NCBI RefSeq assembly: GCF_024713975.1
Contig: NC_091102.1
Location: 19,379,001-19,443,000 of the forward strand
DNA length: 64,000 bases
Direction of reading: 5' to 3'
Origin: Paralichthys olivaceus
Lineage: Eukaryota; Chordata; Actinopteri; Pleuronectiformes; Paralichthyidae
Shown here: positions 1 through 11,990 of the stretch, in pieces
Layout of the letters: every line of letters starts with the position of its first letter
How positions within the stretch are numbered: the first letter of the stretch is position 1
Translations under genes and position numbers: made by a program
Notes under the pieces: model-generated
The model's database searches: none
What the model saw: the letters and a program-made list of their open reading frames with translations, nothing else
What the model was told of the DNA's origin: nothing

Positions 1-98
1 ATCAGTTTGAACGTGTTAGTCCTAGTGGAGGGGGTTAGGGTGATGGGAGGAGTCATACCGACCTGGAATCAGTTTGACTGTGTCTCCGTCCTTTTCAG

Positions 99-1416
99 GT
101 GACATCATAACCGGCAACAAAGGAGGAGATGGACACTTTGCACGGACTGACCTCACAGGTGAGTGTACGTGTGATGGTGGTGTGATGGTCTTCTAAAGAA
201 TTATGGATAGATGGAGGGCGTACAAAAGACACTGCTGTCACACTAGAGAGAGGGAATCACCTTCAGTTCTGTCTGCAGATACGTTTGGAGAAGGATGGTG
301 TTAAATGAGTGCAGTGCATGTTCTAAACATGCCTGTGTACTTGTTCTGTGTTAATATTCTGGAGCTACTTCAGAATTATTCCTCCTCAAACGGTTCTACA
401 ATATACTGTCACAGTCAACACTACCTGGTTTATCTGCAATCAAGATTTAGTCGTTAATGTTTTTCAAGTCAGAAGGATTTACTTAACTGCTGTTATTTTT
501 TCATACATTGCATGTCGGCTATTTCAGAGGTCTGTTAAGCAACCGACTCAATCTTCAGACCAAAGTTCACAAAACATTTCAAAATAAAAGCTCTGTAAAT
601 CAGCTCAATATAAAGCATTGCAGCAACTAAACGAACGTTGTGTTTTTACTTTGAAGGCAAATAGCCAAACTGTAATTCTATCACTGTTGTTGCCTTGACG
701 GAGATCAGCAGCCGTACTGGGTTCAGTCTGTGTCTCAGTCCGATATGGTCAAACAAAAAAATCGAATTATAAAAATGATCTGGCTGCGATTTTCATCTGC
801 AGTTTGACCCAGTTACTGCTGTAGTTTATCTGAGGATGTAGATGAAGACATGTTCAACTCAGTCTAAAGACTGAAGGTGCACTTCCCTGCCCCCACTGAC
901 CTAGAGAGCATTTCATCTCAATTCATTTTGATCTATTTATTTCAATTTGTATTGATATTGACAACCTCGACACTGCACTGAGAATTCACATGCCAAGTGT
1001 GAGGCTGATAAGATGAATAGTTCTTGAGATATGCGTTCCACATACAGACAGATGTTTGTGGAATTTTGAGGTAGATGTGAGGCAAAACATTATCTGAACG
1101 TTTGTGTTTGTGTTTTAAACCAGACCAGGATCAGTGCCTAACCTTAAACAAGCACTGTCTAAACATAACCATAAAGAAGTTTAATAATGCATCTCAAGGT
1201 ATGTATGCACAGGCGGCCAAGAGCATATGTGCATTCAGTATTTATGGATGTTGTATTTGTGTGTGTGTGCACGTCTGTTTATAAAATAGAGAAAAATGAG
1301 GATCCGAGGAATGGGCTGGCCCGCGGCCTGTACATCCCCTGTCCAGATCACTACAAAAACTACTGCGTCCATGGAGAGTGTCAGTTTCCCAGCATCCTGG
1401 CACAGCCCTCCTGCAG

Positions 1417-1462
<46 letters not shown>

Positions 1463-4037
1463 TATTCCTGTATGTGTGAGGATTAGTGATGGGTAGGGAT
1501 AAGCATTTTGGGGCATTTTTGAAGCTGAGCAGGAGGCAGGTGACAGGAAATGAGGAGAGAGAGAGAGGGGAAATGACAGGCAGCACAGCTTCCTGAGCAG
1601 AAATCAAATTGGAGACATCGCAGTCAAAGTACACATTATGCTTCTTAACCACTGAGCCACCGGAACACACCATTTCTGACATCATTCTACACTGAATGTC
1701 ACAATAAAGACGGGGCCTGAAATTTCTTCCAAAAAGTGAAGAAATCAAAAGCTGTTTCCTAAATATAATATAATTTGAGCAAAACACACTGACTGCTGAT
1801 TATTAATTCATACTAACGGTTTTTAAATAGCTAGCAATCAATAGTGCTACATTTATATTGTCCATTATGGGCTACAGTGCATGGATGCTGATTTAACAAT
1901 CAATGAGACTGTATTTATCTTAACTACATAGTTTTTACAGTGCAACTGATGTATAAACTCACCCTCATTAAGCCACATGGACTCAGACAGACTCTTTTTT
2001 TTTGCAGAACAAATTTAATGATGCTCTCCCTCTCTCTCCCTCTCTCTCCCTCTCTCTCCCTCCCCACATGTAGTTGATAATAAGTATTAATCGATTTTAG
2101 GCAATTGCCACACAAGTATTACATCCTGTTTATGTTTTTAATCAGGCTATTAATAGTGTAAGTGGGGTAAGTGTTCGAGATCCCTCCTGTAGTCGTAGGC
2201 CACTGCTGCACTGCTTCAAATTAATCCCACGTTGGGTTTTTTTCAATTTCAGATCCAACACTTGCAGAGGTGGCAGAAGTTTCTTTCTTGAAATGTACTC
2301 GAAGTATAAAAGTAAAACCTTCACCTCTGAAGCTCATTTCTAGCAGCCGTATCTGTGCAAAGCAAACAGAGACTCATGTCACATTAATATATTTTAAAGA
2401 CAATTTAACTTAAACCACTCTTACTTCAGATCAAATGAAAAACAATCTACTGAAAACAAGAGTTAAAGCAAGTAAAGCAACGTTGTCCAGGAGGAAGCAT
2501 ACTGAATGAAGAATCTTTCATTAGAATAAGTCCAGGGATGGGGAATGTCTTTTTTTTTTGCTTTGTTGCCAACGTTGTCGACATAATCAGTGATATTGAT
2601 TCTTTACGTTCCTTCATGTTGTTACTCCATTAACAGACATATGTGCTGCTTCTCTTCTCCGCGGCTGAGTCCCCTCTCTTGTCTCACGGTCTTGCTGCGT
2701 CTTTTACGTCCATTTCTGTTGGGAAAGCAGTGCTTGAGGAACAGTTTAAAAAAAACGCATAATTCCCATCGAATACATTAAAAAGAAAGTTACAAACCTG
2801 AGTTGAAAATATAAGATATTTGTATTATAATATGGGCAGTAAAAGTAAAAAGTACATTTGACAGGTATCTGTTGTTTCTTCCCACCAACATCATCTGTCA
2901 GACAGTGATATTTGGCTTTAAACACAGTACTATCATCTTCACTGATGAGGTCCTGGAAAGTATGAAATAAATATTTTCTTTTACTGCAGCAAAAATGTAC
3001 AATGTAAATCTAAAAATTCTACTGTTTGTCACTGATCATCTGTATTTCAAATACAAAATATAATTGGTGTTTGCCCATCCTTAGTAAGAGCCAAACCTTC
3101 AGCACTACTTTTAAGGTTGCACTAACTGATATTTTTACATCTCAATTGAAGGAAAATATAACAAGTTGTTTTAAGCCATAGGGATTTTTCACAGAAGCGA
3201 GGAGGAGTGAGCAAGATGTCCTCGCTCTGGATGATTTTGTCATTTAAGTAGAAACACACAAAGATGCAACAAACAGTGCACACACACACACACTCACGTT
3301 GTCATAGGTCTCCTTTAGGGACTTTAAATTCATTTCCTGGAGGCTCACTCTAACCCTAAACTTAACCACTGAACCAAAAATCGTTTTTTTGATAGAACTT
3401 TTATCCCCAGTTGCAAAAACTATTTTTAAATTTGTCCTCAAAGGTCGTCTATGACAGAAACCCACACACACATCACAACCACATTTGCTGGACATCAGTC
3501 ACAAACAGGTGCAAATGACAGTGGCTGCACATGCAGTGTAGAGACTCATTCACATCAGCACACAGAACGCACATGGACACAGACAGCACAGATGTGCATT
3601 TACATACAGGCACAAGAAGGATACACACACACACACACACACACACAGTGAATGACCATGTGTGCTCCTCAGGTCTGCCGTCTTTTACAGCCTGATAGTG
3701 TAGCAGCTAGGGGGTCTTGGTGTCTCTCTCTCTCACTCTGTCTTTCTCCTTTTTCTCTAACCTCGCCTGCCCCAGCCGTATTTTTGCATACAGAGCACTG
3801 TTCAGCAGAGAGAGAGTGTGAAAGGCCTTTGCTGCCCCCTAGCGGCCTTAGAAAGCAGAGGTTGTATCCAGACAAAGTGGTCCCTGTGGGAGTGATGCAT
3901 GTGTGTGCAAACATGTGCGTGTGTGCACACGTGTGTGTGTGTGTGGAAATCGGAGCACGAAACCCCCAAAAAGATCAAGGTTGAGCAGTTTATCTTGCAC
4001 ACTGTCAGGTCAAAGCGATAGAGAATGTGAAGGAGAC

Positions 4038-4070
<33 letters not shown>

Positions 4071-4266
4071 GCGTGTACGTGTGCGTGTACGTGTGCGTGT
4101 GTGTGTTGTGGTACCAAACAGGGATATGCAGGTGTTGGTGGGTAACAACCTCCCCAGAGACAGGACAAGCAGGTAGACAGGAGAGGGAGAGAGAGAGATT
4201 AAAAGGGGGACCATTTTAGCTTGTCTCTGAGGACAAAGATCATCTCCATTAGTCTCTCTCACTCTC

Positions 4267-4318
<52 letters not shown>

Positions 4319-5832
4319 TATGTTCTGTTGTGTGTCTTTGAACGTTAGAAACTGCCAACAGCTCAACCACTGAACAAAATCAGCGTCATCTTTCCTATAA
4401 GTGTTCTCAGTGTATAAAGTTAGAAGTCGCAAAAAATAAGTATTAGTGTAGGTTCACAGAATTGTTATCCAGCCTTTCTATTTGCCAAAAAGATATAATA
4501 TTATATGATCCCCAACAGGACTCCTGACAGTGTTGATGCTTTTAAACTCGTTTTCCATAACTGCAGCTGAGGATAACACAAAGAGACATTGTGATTATAA
4601 CTGCAAAAAACCTGTAAAAAGATCATAATCATCCACACAAGATTAAAGATTTTGAAGAGTAAATAGAAATATGTCTGTCAGAAAGAGTTTATCAAGCATG
4701 AAGTTTTGTTTATGCACTCTTGACAGCACAAACAGCCTTATACTGTATGTCACATCTTCATGGTATATAATAAAGACATGTAATAGCTTCCATAGTTATT
4801 TTAAAGTCTTGCCTGTCATAATTTGGGGATTAATGTCCTATTTAAGTGTATACATTACATATTGTAATTATTAATAATAAGTGAAAAATATTTTGTATCA
4901 TATTATGTTCAATATCATGCAATATTCCATATTACTTTCTCCTCTTATCATTAACACTTACTGCCACTTTGTTGAGTACTAATTTACTGTTTCACATAAC
5001 TTATTTATTTTAATTTAATTTATATTAGGCACTGGTCCTGCATTTACTCTATAAAATATTTGTACTTATAACACGTTATATATCATTTAAACCTTTTTTC
5101 TCAACTCTATTATATATTGTTATACTGTAATCTTGGAGCAAGCTGGGCCAAGGATTTCCTTCGGGATTAACAAAGTCTTATCTTTCTCTTTATTGAGTAT
5201 TTAAATCGTGTTTCTGATGACGTCGTTTGTGATGACCATCACCTCCTCTTCCACATGAACAAGTGGATACACAGCTTCCTAGTTATCTGGGGTGAAGCCT
5301 TGAAGCCCCAAAGAGAGACAGATGGTGAACTTTGTCCTGCAGGATCATGTAGGAAAAGACACAAGCTGACCAATCACAGCTCTCGCTGTCTCTGCAGGGC
5401 GTCTCTGTAGCTTCTTCTAGAGAGCTGTAGCGCAGGCTGCAGTGGAGTTACGGTGCAGCGAGCACTGACACAGTGGCTATGCAGTATCCCCCCTTAACAC
5501 ATAACTACCATTGCAGCTTCATTGTGGACAGAGGGGCCGCGGTGAATGAACGTTCTGCATCTCGAGCTGCTTACTCCGAGCGCGCTCGCACTCTCTCTCT
5601 CCCTGCCTCGGTTTTGTCCCTGTGCGAGCCCCATCAGTCATGTTCATCTCAATAGTCGCAAAAAAGAAAAAGCACAATCACCACACTGTCACACAAATAC
5701 ATTGTTCCACCTCAATGTCTTTATCAGACAGGTACTGACGTTTCAATTAGAAACACAGAAACAATTAACCTGTCTCTCGGTGCAAAGGAATGACTCGCTT
5801 CCTCTCTATGTCTTTCTTCTCTCTCGCCCATG

Positions 5833-5868
<36 letters not shown>

Positions 5869-6049
5869 TGTGTGATCTCAGCTGCCATTCGGGTTTTCGG
5901 GGCCCCCAGTGTGACATCAAAGAGTACAACGTGTTCTATGTGGTGCCAGGCTCTGGCAAACTACACTACGTCCTTATCGCCTCCATCATTGGAGCTCTCC
6001 AGGTGGTCATCATTTGTGTGGTGGTGCTCTGCATTACCAGGTGAGTCAT

Positions 6050-6094
<45 letters not shown>

Positions 6095-8580
6095 GTATTT
6101 TCCATGTTGTCCGTGGTTGTTCAGGAGTCACATGAGGGCCATGGTGCTCCTAAGCCTGGACGAAAGGTCACCTTGCTCACAGGAGGAGAAGTCCTGTACT
6201 TTCCCTCTGGACACACATACACACAAGTGAACACATGCAGTGGATGCGTATGAGCACACATACACACAGATATCTAAGTAGGCAAGTGTACACACCCAGT
6301 GTTTGAACAGGCGTTTTGTATTGACAATAAAACCCACGCACACACACACTTGTATACCCTGCAGCCTGTGTGCCTGTGGCTGACCTAAGCAATTTATGAC
6401 ATTCAATAAAAGATTTTAAAAGAGTTGGCTGAGAAAAAAAAGGAAAAAAATGCTCCTCTGAGCAAAGGAGGAGAGGAAGAGGAGGGACAGAATGAGAGAG
6501 CGAGCAGTTGGGACGGTGCAGGATGAGGAGAGAAGATAAAGAAGGAAAGAGAAAATTATAGCTGCAGTTGCATGAATGTGTCCTGCTGCTCTGTGGGATT
6601 CATTTTAAAGCTGAAAGATGATGATGAATATAAATAATGAAATATCACAATTGTTACCACTGCGACTAAAGAATAAATAAATGTATGCCTGTCCCTGAGC
6701 TGTGTCTCATGGGTTTTACTAGGTTATTATAAGGCCTTCACTTAAAGGACAAACAGGTGGGAGCAGAAAGGTCACCTCTGTGCTCGGTCTCCCGTGCACG
6801 ACATTCGTCGCATCATAGGGAAGGTTGTAATTGCCACATTATTCTCTATTTTTTTACCACAATGCACTAGTTTGTTCCCACTCTTGACAACAGGACCACG
6901 GAAGATGTACAGTTTTATGCAGATAGGTAAATGACAGATTTATAGTAGTAAAAAAAAAAGAAAGAAATACAACCTATACAATACAAAACAGTACAATACA
7001 ACCAAAAGCCTTTCTTCAAATGTTTAAAGGAGGGTTGGTAAATTGTTTCTGAAACCCTTTGTGTCTCGGGGAAATCCTCTTCACGTCCTGACAGCCATCA
7101 ATAAATAATGTAGTCTGAAAAAAGAGAGAAAGCCGGTGTCTGAGGACCTCACAGGGCTAAAATAATCACGACTAATACATACGTAATTTCATTGTAACCG
7201 AATGAAATGATTGGCTGGTGTACCTCTCTGTCACTATCCGACCTGCCCGTGCTCTCACTGCATTTGGAGTCTTCAGCCAGAGAGATATCTTAGAAGAGAG
7301 GGCTGATGGGAGGCTGCTGGATGTATTGGTGGCTGCTTGTTAGATTTTTCAGGATTGCCAACCCTAGCTTTAAAGGTACAGTGTGTAGAATTTAGTGACA
7401 TCTAGGAGTGAAGTTGCATGTTGCAGCTGAACACCCCTCACCTCACCCTCCCCTTCCAAACATGAAAGAGAACCTGGGGTATCTTTCAGTTGTCATAAAA
7501 AATCAAGTTTAGTTTATCCAGTCTGGACTAATGTAAAAAACATGGCGGCCTCTGTAGAGACGACCCGCTCCTGATGTAAATATGAAGTATTTAAATATAA
7601 AGGGGTCATTCTGGAATAAAGAAAACAAATTGCACAATTTGGATGAAACACACCAGTGAAAACATTATAAGGATTATTTTATATTCAATGTCTGCCAATA
7701 GATCCCTTTCACCTAAATCTTACACACTGAACTTTGACACACTCACTTTTTATGTCATGTTCTTCAAATGATTAAAAACAAAATCAAACAGTAAGCATGA
7801 CATGTGGAACAGTCTGGGGACAAAGTCAGTACTCATTTCCAGCCCAGCGCTTTACAGCTGATGATGTGTTATTTTCAACAAACGCTGCGCCCACATTTTT
7901 TTTGTTTGTACAAACACACATTTCGGGATTGTGGCCATGGAGCTTAACTTAAACTGAGCAGCCTCAGAATCAGAATTCAGAATCAGAATCAGAATTCTTT
8001 TATTTGCCAGGTATGTTTGCACATACAGGAAATTGCCTTGGTGTCAGGAATTCCAACAGGTCCGTTCGTGCCCATAGAAACATCAGAGCTGTAGATTCTG
8101 AAGCCCCTTTTCCACTGGACAAAAAAACACCTATCACCTGCTAACATCTGGCTTTTTTCTGCAATACAAATAGGTACAATTGGCTGTTTCCAGATTCACA
8201 TGACTCTGAAGTTGACACAGGTTTTTATCATCTCTGGCTCTGATCGGCAGTGATGGAAACATCCGTGTGAACTCGCTAATTTGGCAAAACACTGAGGTTT
8301 CAGTGCATTCGTGACGTTAAACATAAACAGAAAGGCAATGTCCTCTACTGTCAATGGTAACAGAGTCAATCCCCTTTAAGAAAAACCTGCTTATACCTTC
8401 TAATTTTGGTGTAAAACAGGTATAATTACAGTTGCATTGCTAATGTTTCCTCTCGTGCCCCTCCCTCACTTTCTTCACCACAGGAAGTGCCCACGGACCA
8501 ACAGGATCAACCGGCAGAAGCAGAACAATGTCCACTTCAGCTCAGAGAACACCATGCGCGCCTCCACTCGACTTATCTGA
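99..8580 (+). CDS. tmeff2: Tomoregulin-2 (TMEFF2), 3' part: last four coding exons
   Basis: Type I membrane protein with follistatin modules and one EGF-like domain; only the 3' end lies here. Exons read as 99-158, 1290-1416, 5882-6040 and 8484-8580; all junctions are GT-AG and phases 1, 2, 2 join cleanly into 146 residues plus stop. The first exon encodes the juxta-EGF stretch ending in GHFARTD. The second and third encode a six-cysteine EGF domain (CPDHYKNYCVHGEC, then CHSGFRGPQC). Exon 3 continues with VFYVVPGSGKLHYV and one membrane segment (VLIASIIGALQVVIICVVVL). The last exon gives a short basic tail (KCPRTNRINRQKQ) ending ASTRLI. The GH[YF]ARTD stretch and the STRLI terminus match vertebrate TMEFF2 rather than TMEFF1, as I recall those sequences. 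Neighbouring cavin2 and nabp1 agree with this. The upstream exons with both follistatin domains are outside the window. Whether this is copy a or b cannot be told. Confidence 0.93.
400..1085. repeat. Unclassified dispersed repeat, copy A (tmeff2 intron)
   Basis: This stretch aligns by eye with 56075-56685 in the same orientation. Shared blocks include TCAGAGGTCTGT, GCATTGCAGCAAC, a block ending TTTTTACTTTGAAG, CATGTTCAACTC, CCCCCACTGAC and the final GACAGA..GTTTGTGG..AGGTAGATGTGA. I see no long open frame and no terminal repeats, so the class is unknown. It is probably a non-autonomous mobile element. Confidence 0.55.
1419..1460. repeat. (AC)21 microsatellite next to tmeff2 donor site
   Basis: The dinucleotide run begins two bases after the donor GT of the exon ending at 1416. 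The same intron ends in a complementary GT run at 5835-5874. Confidence 0.95.
1505..1670. repeat. Probable SINE-like dispersed repeat fragment
   Basis: The segment TTTGAAGCTGAGCAGG, then GACAGGAAATGAGGAGAG and a terminal TTAACCACTGAGCCACC resembles a short repeat common in fish genomes, from memory. Only one copy is in this window, so repeat status rests on recall. Confidence 0.35.
2024..2064. repeat. (CTCCCTCT)n tandem repeat
   Basis: Pyrimidine-only 8-bp units repeat about five times inside the tmeff2 intron. Confidence 0.8.
3623..3649. repeat. (AC)n microsatellite
   Basis: Short dinucleotide run in the tmeff2 intron. Confidence 0.85.
4038..4107. repeat. (GT)n with GTGTGC/GTGTAC variant units
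   Basis: A pure GT run passes into alternating GTGTGC and GTGTAC units in the tmeff2 intron. Confidence 0.85.
4269..4316. repeat. (GT)n microsatellite
   Basis: Roughly 22 GT units in the tmeff2 intron. Confidence 0.9.
4990..5200 (+). mobile_element. Probable 3' end of a non-LTR retrotransposon
   Basis: An AT-rich 3'-UTR-like stretch ends in ATTTCCTTCGGGATTAACAA followed by a TCTT-rich tail. This resembles the terminus of fish LINE/SINE families that end with a 'TTCCCTTCGGGATTAATAAAG' type motif. No coding part remains. Confidence 0.4.
5835..5874. repeat. (GT)n run replacing the pyrimidine tract of a tmeff2 acceptor
   Basis: A GT run (one TT interruption) ends seven bases before the exon starting at 5882, leaving only ATCTCAG next to the exon. 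It is complementary to the AC run at the other end of the same intron. Confidence 0.95.
6051..6094. repeat. (CA)n microsatellite next to tmeff2 donor site
   Basis: The run starts ten bases after the exon end at 6040. The acceptor of this intron (8483) has an ordinary pyrimidine tract. Confidence 0.9.
7379..7729. mobile_element. MITE-like non-autonomous DNA transposon, 351 bp
   Basis: The left end reads CAGTGTGTAGAATTTAGTGA. The right end, reverse complemented, reads CAGTGTGTAAGATTTAGGTG, so these are terminal inverted repeats. The interior (CATGGCGGCCTC, TTCCAAACATGAAAGAGAAC) matches a repeat I know to be abundant in percomorph genomes. There is no open frame, and no clear target duplication was seen. 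It lies in the last tmeff2 intron. Confidence 0.7.
7966..8065. mobile_element. Probable non-LTR retrotransposon end with (AGAATC)n
   Basis: Tandem CAGAATC units are followed by TTTTATTTGCCAGGTATGTT and ACATACAGGAAATTGCCTTG. This resembles a common fish retroposon terminus, likely in reverse orientation. Family not determined. Confidence 0.4.
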
Positions 8581-9380
8581 GCCCAGGCAACAGCGGACAG
8601 TGTCCCCCTCCGCAGCACGGAGAGCTATGGCGTTTGATGTTACTCCCCCTGTAGGCCAACCCCTGATAAATTAGGATCTGCTTCCCCTCACTCCTCGCCC
8701 TCTCTCCCAGTATGAACTGAAAGAATGCTCACGGAGGACGGGGACACGGCAGAGAAAGAGCCGCAACAACAGTCAGTGGCGACACCCAGCCGCTGGGGGT
8801 GATGCTCTCCTCAGTCGCAGGTTACCCAATCGTGTGTCCTCGCACCTTGTCACTTCCACCCGCTTCCAGGGTTTTTCCTGAAAAACTGAACCGTGAGGTG
8901 TTTGGGGACCGTTGAGGATACTGAATGTGAGTGTGTGGTTGAGTATGTGTGTGTGGGAATGTGTATTAGATATGTGAGCTTTGGTAGAGGCGGGCTAGCC
9001 AGTGTCTGTTGTTTGTAGATGAGGGGGGTTAAAGCAAATCAGGGTAGTGCTAAGCAGGGTAAGGGGCTTCTAAGTGAGGTACGTGTTGTCCGGACTGGGA
9101 GGGGGATGGGGTGGGATGGGGTGGTGTGTGTGTGTGTGTGTGTGTGTATGGGGGTGGGGGGGGGGTGTTTCGGGTCTACACGTGATGCCTTGCACCTTGT
9201 GTTATAGGAGACCTTTGACAGAGGGCACAATGTTATTATAGAGCTCTCTGTTCGGTTATGACGACTTCGTCAGCTACTGTATCTTGGGTTCTATTTCCAA
9301 TAGTTATTACTACGTTGTCTTGATGGGGTCATTTTTCTGTAAATGTAAATAAATAATTTATATCACGAAATGTAACACAC
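8581..9380 (+). other. tmeff2: tmeff2 3' UTR
   Basis: This is non-coding sequence from the tmeff2 stop codon to just past an AATAAA at 9348-9353. It contains a GT run near 9124-9147 and a short poly-G run. The end is inferred from the signal; I see no direct evidence of the cleavage position. Confidence 0.6.
9348..9353 (+). other. tmeff2: Poly(A) signal, tmeff2
   Basis: AATAAA lies about 770 bases after the tmeff2 stop in an AT-rich context. The T-rich and GT-containing sequence that follows fits a cleavage region. Confidence 0.6.
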
Positions 9381-10392
9381 CATGTCTGCCTCTGTTCATT
9401 GTTATCAGATTCCTGTTTGTTCTCTCAAGATACTTTGAATTGAATTGAAAGAAAATAGCATGGAGCCTCACTGAACTCTGGACAATCTCCTGAAATCATC
9501 TTTAGCTGTATGTGAGAACACAAATGTCCAAGTGAGAGCCTCCGGACTTTCTCCTGTCTGTCCCCTGGTAAAAACTCACAGAATGCCCCAAGGAGCTGAG
9601 ACGAGAGAACAGCAGGAGATCCTCTGCGAGAAAGTGAGGGGTTGATGAAGTTTCTACCACACTGCAAGGAAACAAACATTTGAGGATGAAAAAGTGATGC
9701 CATACACCTACAGTGTAGAAGACACCGATGAAGATGTCAAGAGAGTTTGTGGTGATAAAAGCCTGCAGCCATATTCATTCATTACATCCCTGCCTCTGCC
9801 TGCTGCTCCACCCCTCCTCCGGAGATTTCTGTGTTGTTTTGAACGTGTCTAAGCAGTGAATCTCCCACTACATTGTTCATTTGTGAATGGCAATCTCTGG
9901 AGAAAGTTCAGATCCTGTGGACATCCTCCAGAGTTCATATCTGAAAACGACTCTATAGAGCCCCCCCAAGAATGCCTCGTTGATAATAAACTAATAATAT
10001 GTCATAACATACACAGTAGTCAGCACTGATTACACAGATACATAATGTACATTTGATTGATTATAGTCTATTTTTCAGCCACATTTTCAGTGCAAGAATT
10101 AACTCTAAATAGTTTACTTCCATGTGGTTTGACTATAGTAATCTGAACACATCCTCTACCACAGTGCCACTGTAATTATTTAAAAATGTCAAAGTTTCCC
10201 AATCCACACAGTGAAGACCTGTTTTATATGCTCTATTTGTTCTGAGCCAAACACAGACATGAAAGATGTATCAAGAATGAAGGAAGCAGAAAAACTGCTA
10301 AATAAAATAGGTCTGAAGTTACTGAGAAGAACCTGGAGGTAGTTTCTTTCCAGAGACTTTAAAAGTACATTAAAGACCTTTTATAGATTAAT

Positions 10393-10620
10393 GGATGGAT
10401 GGACGTACTGTATTGATCCCAAACTGGGAAATTCCTGTTACAACAACAAGGTATTGAACAAATTAACCACCACATTAGTAACACACTAAGCATAAAAACT
10501 ATACAACTACACACAATATAAATAATAAAAATGTAAAAGATTATACATAGTATATAAATATATATTTTATACAGTCTGTGGTAATGACTCTTGTTGAAGT
10601 GAGCAGATGCGAACAAAGGT
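10393..10620 (-). mobile_element. Probable 3' end of a non-LTR retrotransposon, minus strand
   Basis: Read on the minus strand, an AT-rich stretch runs into AGGAATTTCCCAGTTTGGGA, then TCAATACAGTACG and CCATCCATCCAT. That is a microsatellite-like tail as in fish LINE/SINE 3' ends. No coding portion remains. Confidence 0.4.
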
Positions 10621-10704
10621 GTTTATCGCCACAAGGTGGAGCTGTGGTGAAGAGTATTGACTACAGCCTGGCCGGAAACACAACAGACCAGGGGTGCGAG
10701 AAGT

Positions 10705-10816
10705 CCCGCCCCTACGCTGCCTGCTGCCTCTGATTGGCTCATTGACAACACTGACCTTAAATAATCATCACTGTTCCTCTCTAAACGTAACCAATCAGAG
10801 GGAATGCAGGGGCGGG
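10705..10816. repeat. Inverted repeat carrying GC-box and CCAAT motifs
   Basis: The outer arms CCCGCCCCT and AGGGGCGGG are exact complements. The inner arms CTCTGATTGG and CCAATCAGAG are also exact. Short unmatched stretches separate outer from inner arms, and about 57 bases lie between the inner arms. It may be a small inverted-repeat element or a promoter-like palindrome. Confidence 0.55.
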
Positions 10817-11539
10817 TCCTCTCCTCACTCGTCCATCACATACCCGACCCTGTGGGGACATTTGGGAAAAAGGTAGTGTGTGTCCACGACATCGTAACGA
10901 GTGGGAACGACGTAAATAACTCGGGGCCACGAGTTAGATAGACCTGGAAACTGAACTGAAGAAGCATCTTGGTTGAGAGATGATACATTTCATTGAATCA
11001 CATGATGTCGCCTCTAAATTGGGCTTTAGTCTGACACACTCTGTCTGACCTGTCTCTGAGGTCCATCACAAGGAAACGTTTGCAATCATGAGTATATAAA
11101 AGCACGTGGACCTATCCTCGTGCTTCTGTTTCTGAGGATAAACGTGTGAAACTATGTCTTATTGTCTCGCCACACACACACCCAGGAGGGTACATGTCAA
11201 TCTCTCCCTGTTTCCAGATGTGCAGTCAGGCTCCCTGCATACTGGACATTTAACTGTGCCTTGCACGGTGTGTCATGGCGCACGAGGATCGGTAATCGTA
11301 ATTGCAAACGTCAACACATTTGAAGCAGAAAAGTAGAACTCCAGTTCTATTTACTTAATATTTCCTTTAAAAATTAATTCTCATAATATGTCTTTTTTTT
11401 CTCATTAAATTGTGACTCAATTCTTTTGGTTATTGTTCACTTACAACTGTATTCTCTAATTATTACTTTTTTTCCCTGTTTGAATTATAACTGTATTCTT
11501 GCAATATTACAACTTTGTTCCCAATTATGACGTTATTTA

Positions 11540-11990
11540 ATTCTGCCCTGACCCTGAAGAGTGCAGGACTATTATGGTTCTTTTTTATGGACTCTTCTTT
11601 ATTGACTTTCCCTTGGTTATTATGTTTAGATGTGTGGTCATTCTGTTTTCCTCGTGTGTTTCTGGTTTCTTTACTTCCTCCCTTTGTGTGTTTTCCCTCC
11701 AGTTTTGACTGTTGCCATGGTTTGCGTCACCTGTTTGTCCTGTGCCACCTGTCTCTAGGTTGTCATCAGTTCAGTTTATATTTATAAGTCAAGTCTTCAC
11801 TTCTGTTTAGTCCCTGTCAGCTTCAAGTTCCTTATCCTGCCTTGTTTTTCCTAAATAGTTTGAGTTTGTCTTTTTGTTTCCTGCCCCATATTTTATGTTT
11901 TTTATTAAATTCAGTTTTTTGTGGATTGGACCTACCTCCTGCATCGCTCCTGCATTTGGGTCCACCTGTTCTCCACAACTCATCGGAACA
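11540..11990 (+). mobile_element. Probable degraded solo LTR of a Gypsy-type element
   Basis: The stretch is T-rich and rich in CCTG/TTCC motifs. It carries TTTTATTAAATTCAG and then CTCCTGCATTTGGGTCCACC, resembling the 3' end of the intact LTR in this window (TGCTGCATTTGGGTTCC). No second LTR or coding part was seen. Boundaries are approximate. Confidence 0.35.

Noticed and set aside
1242-1787. 181-codon minus-strand frame
   Set aside because: Runs through a CA repeat and the tmeff2 exon in antisense; composition is repeat-driven.
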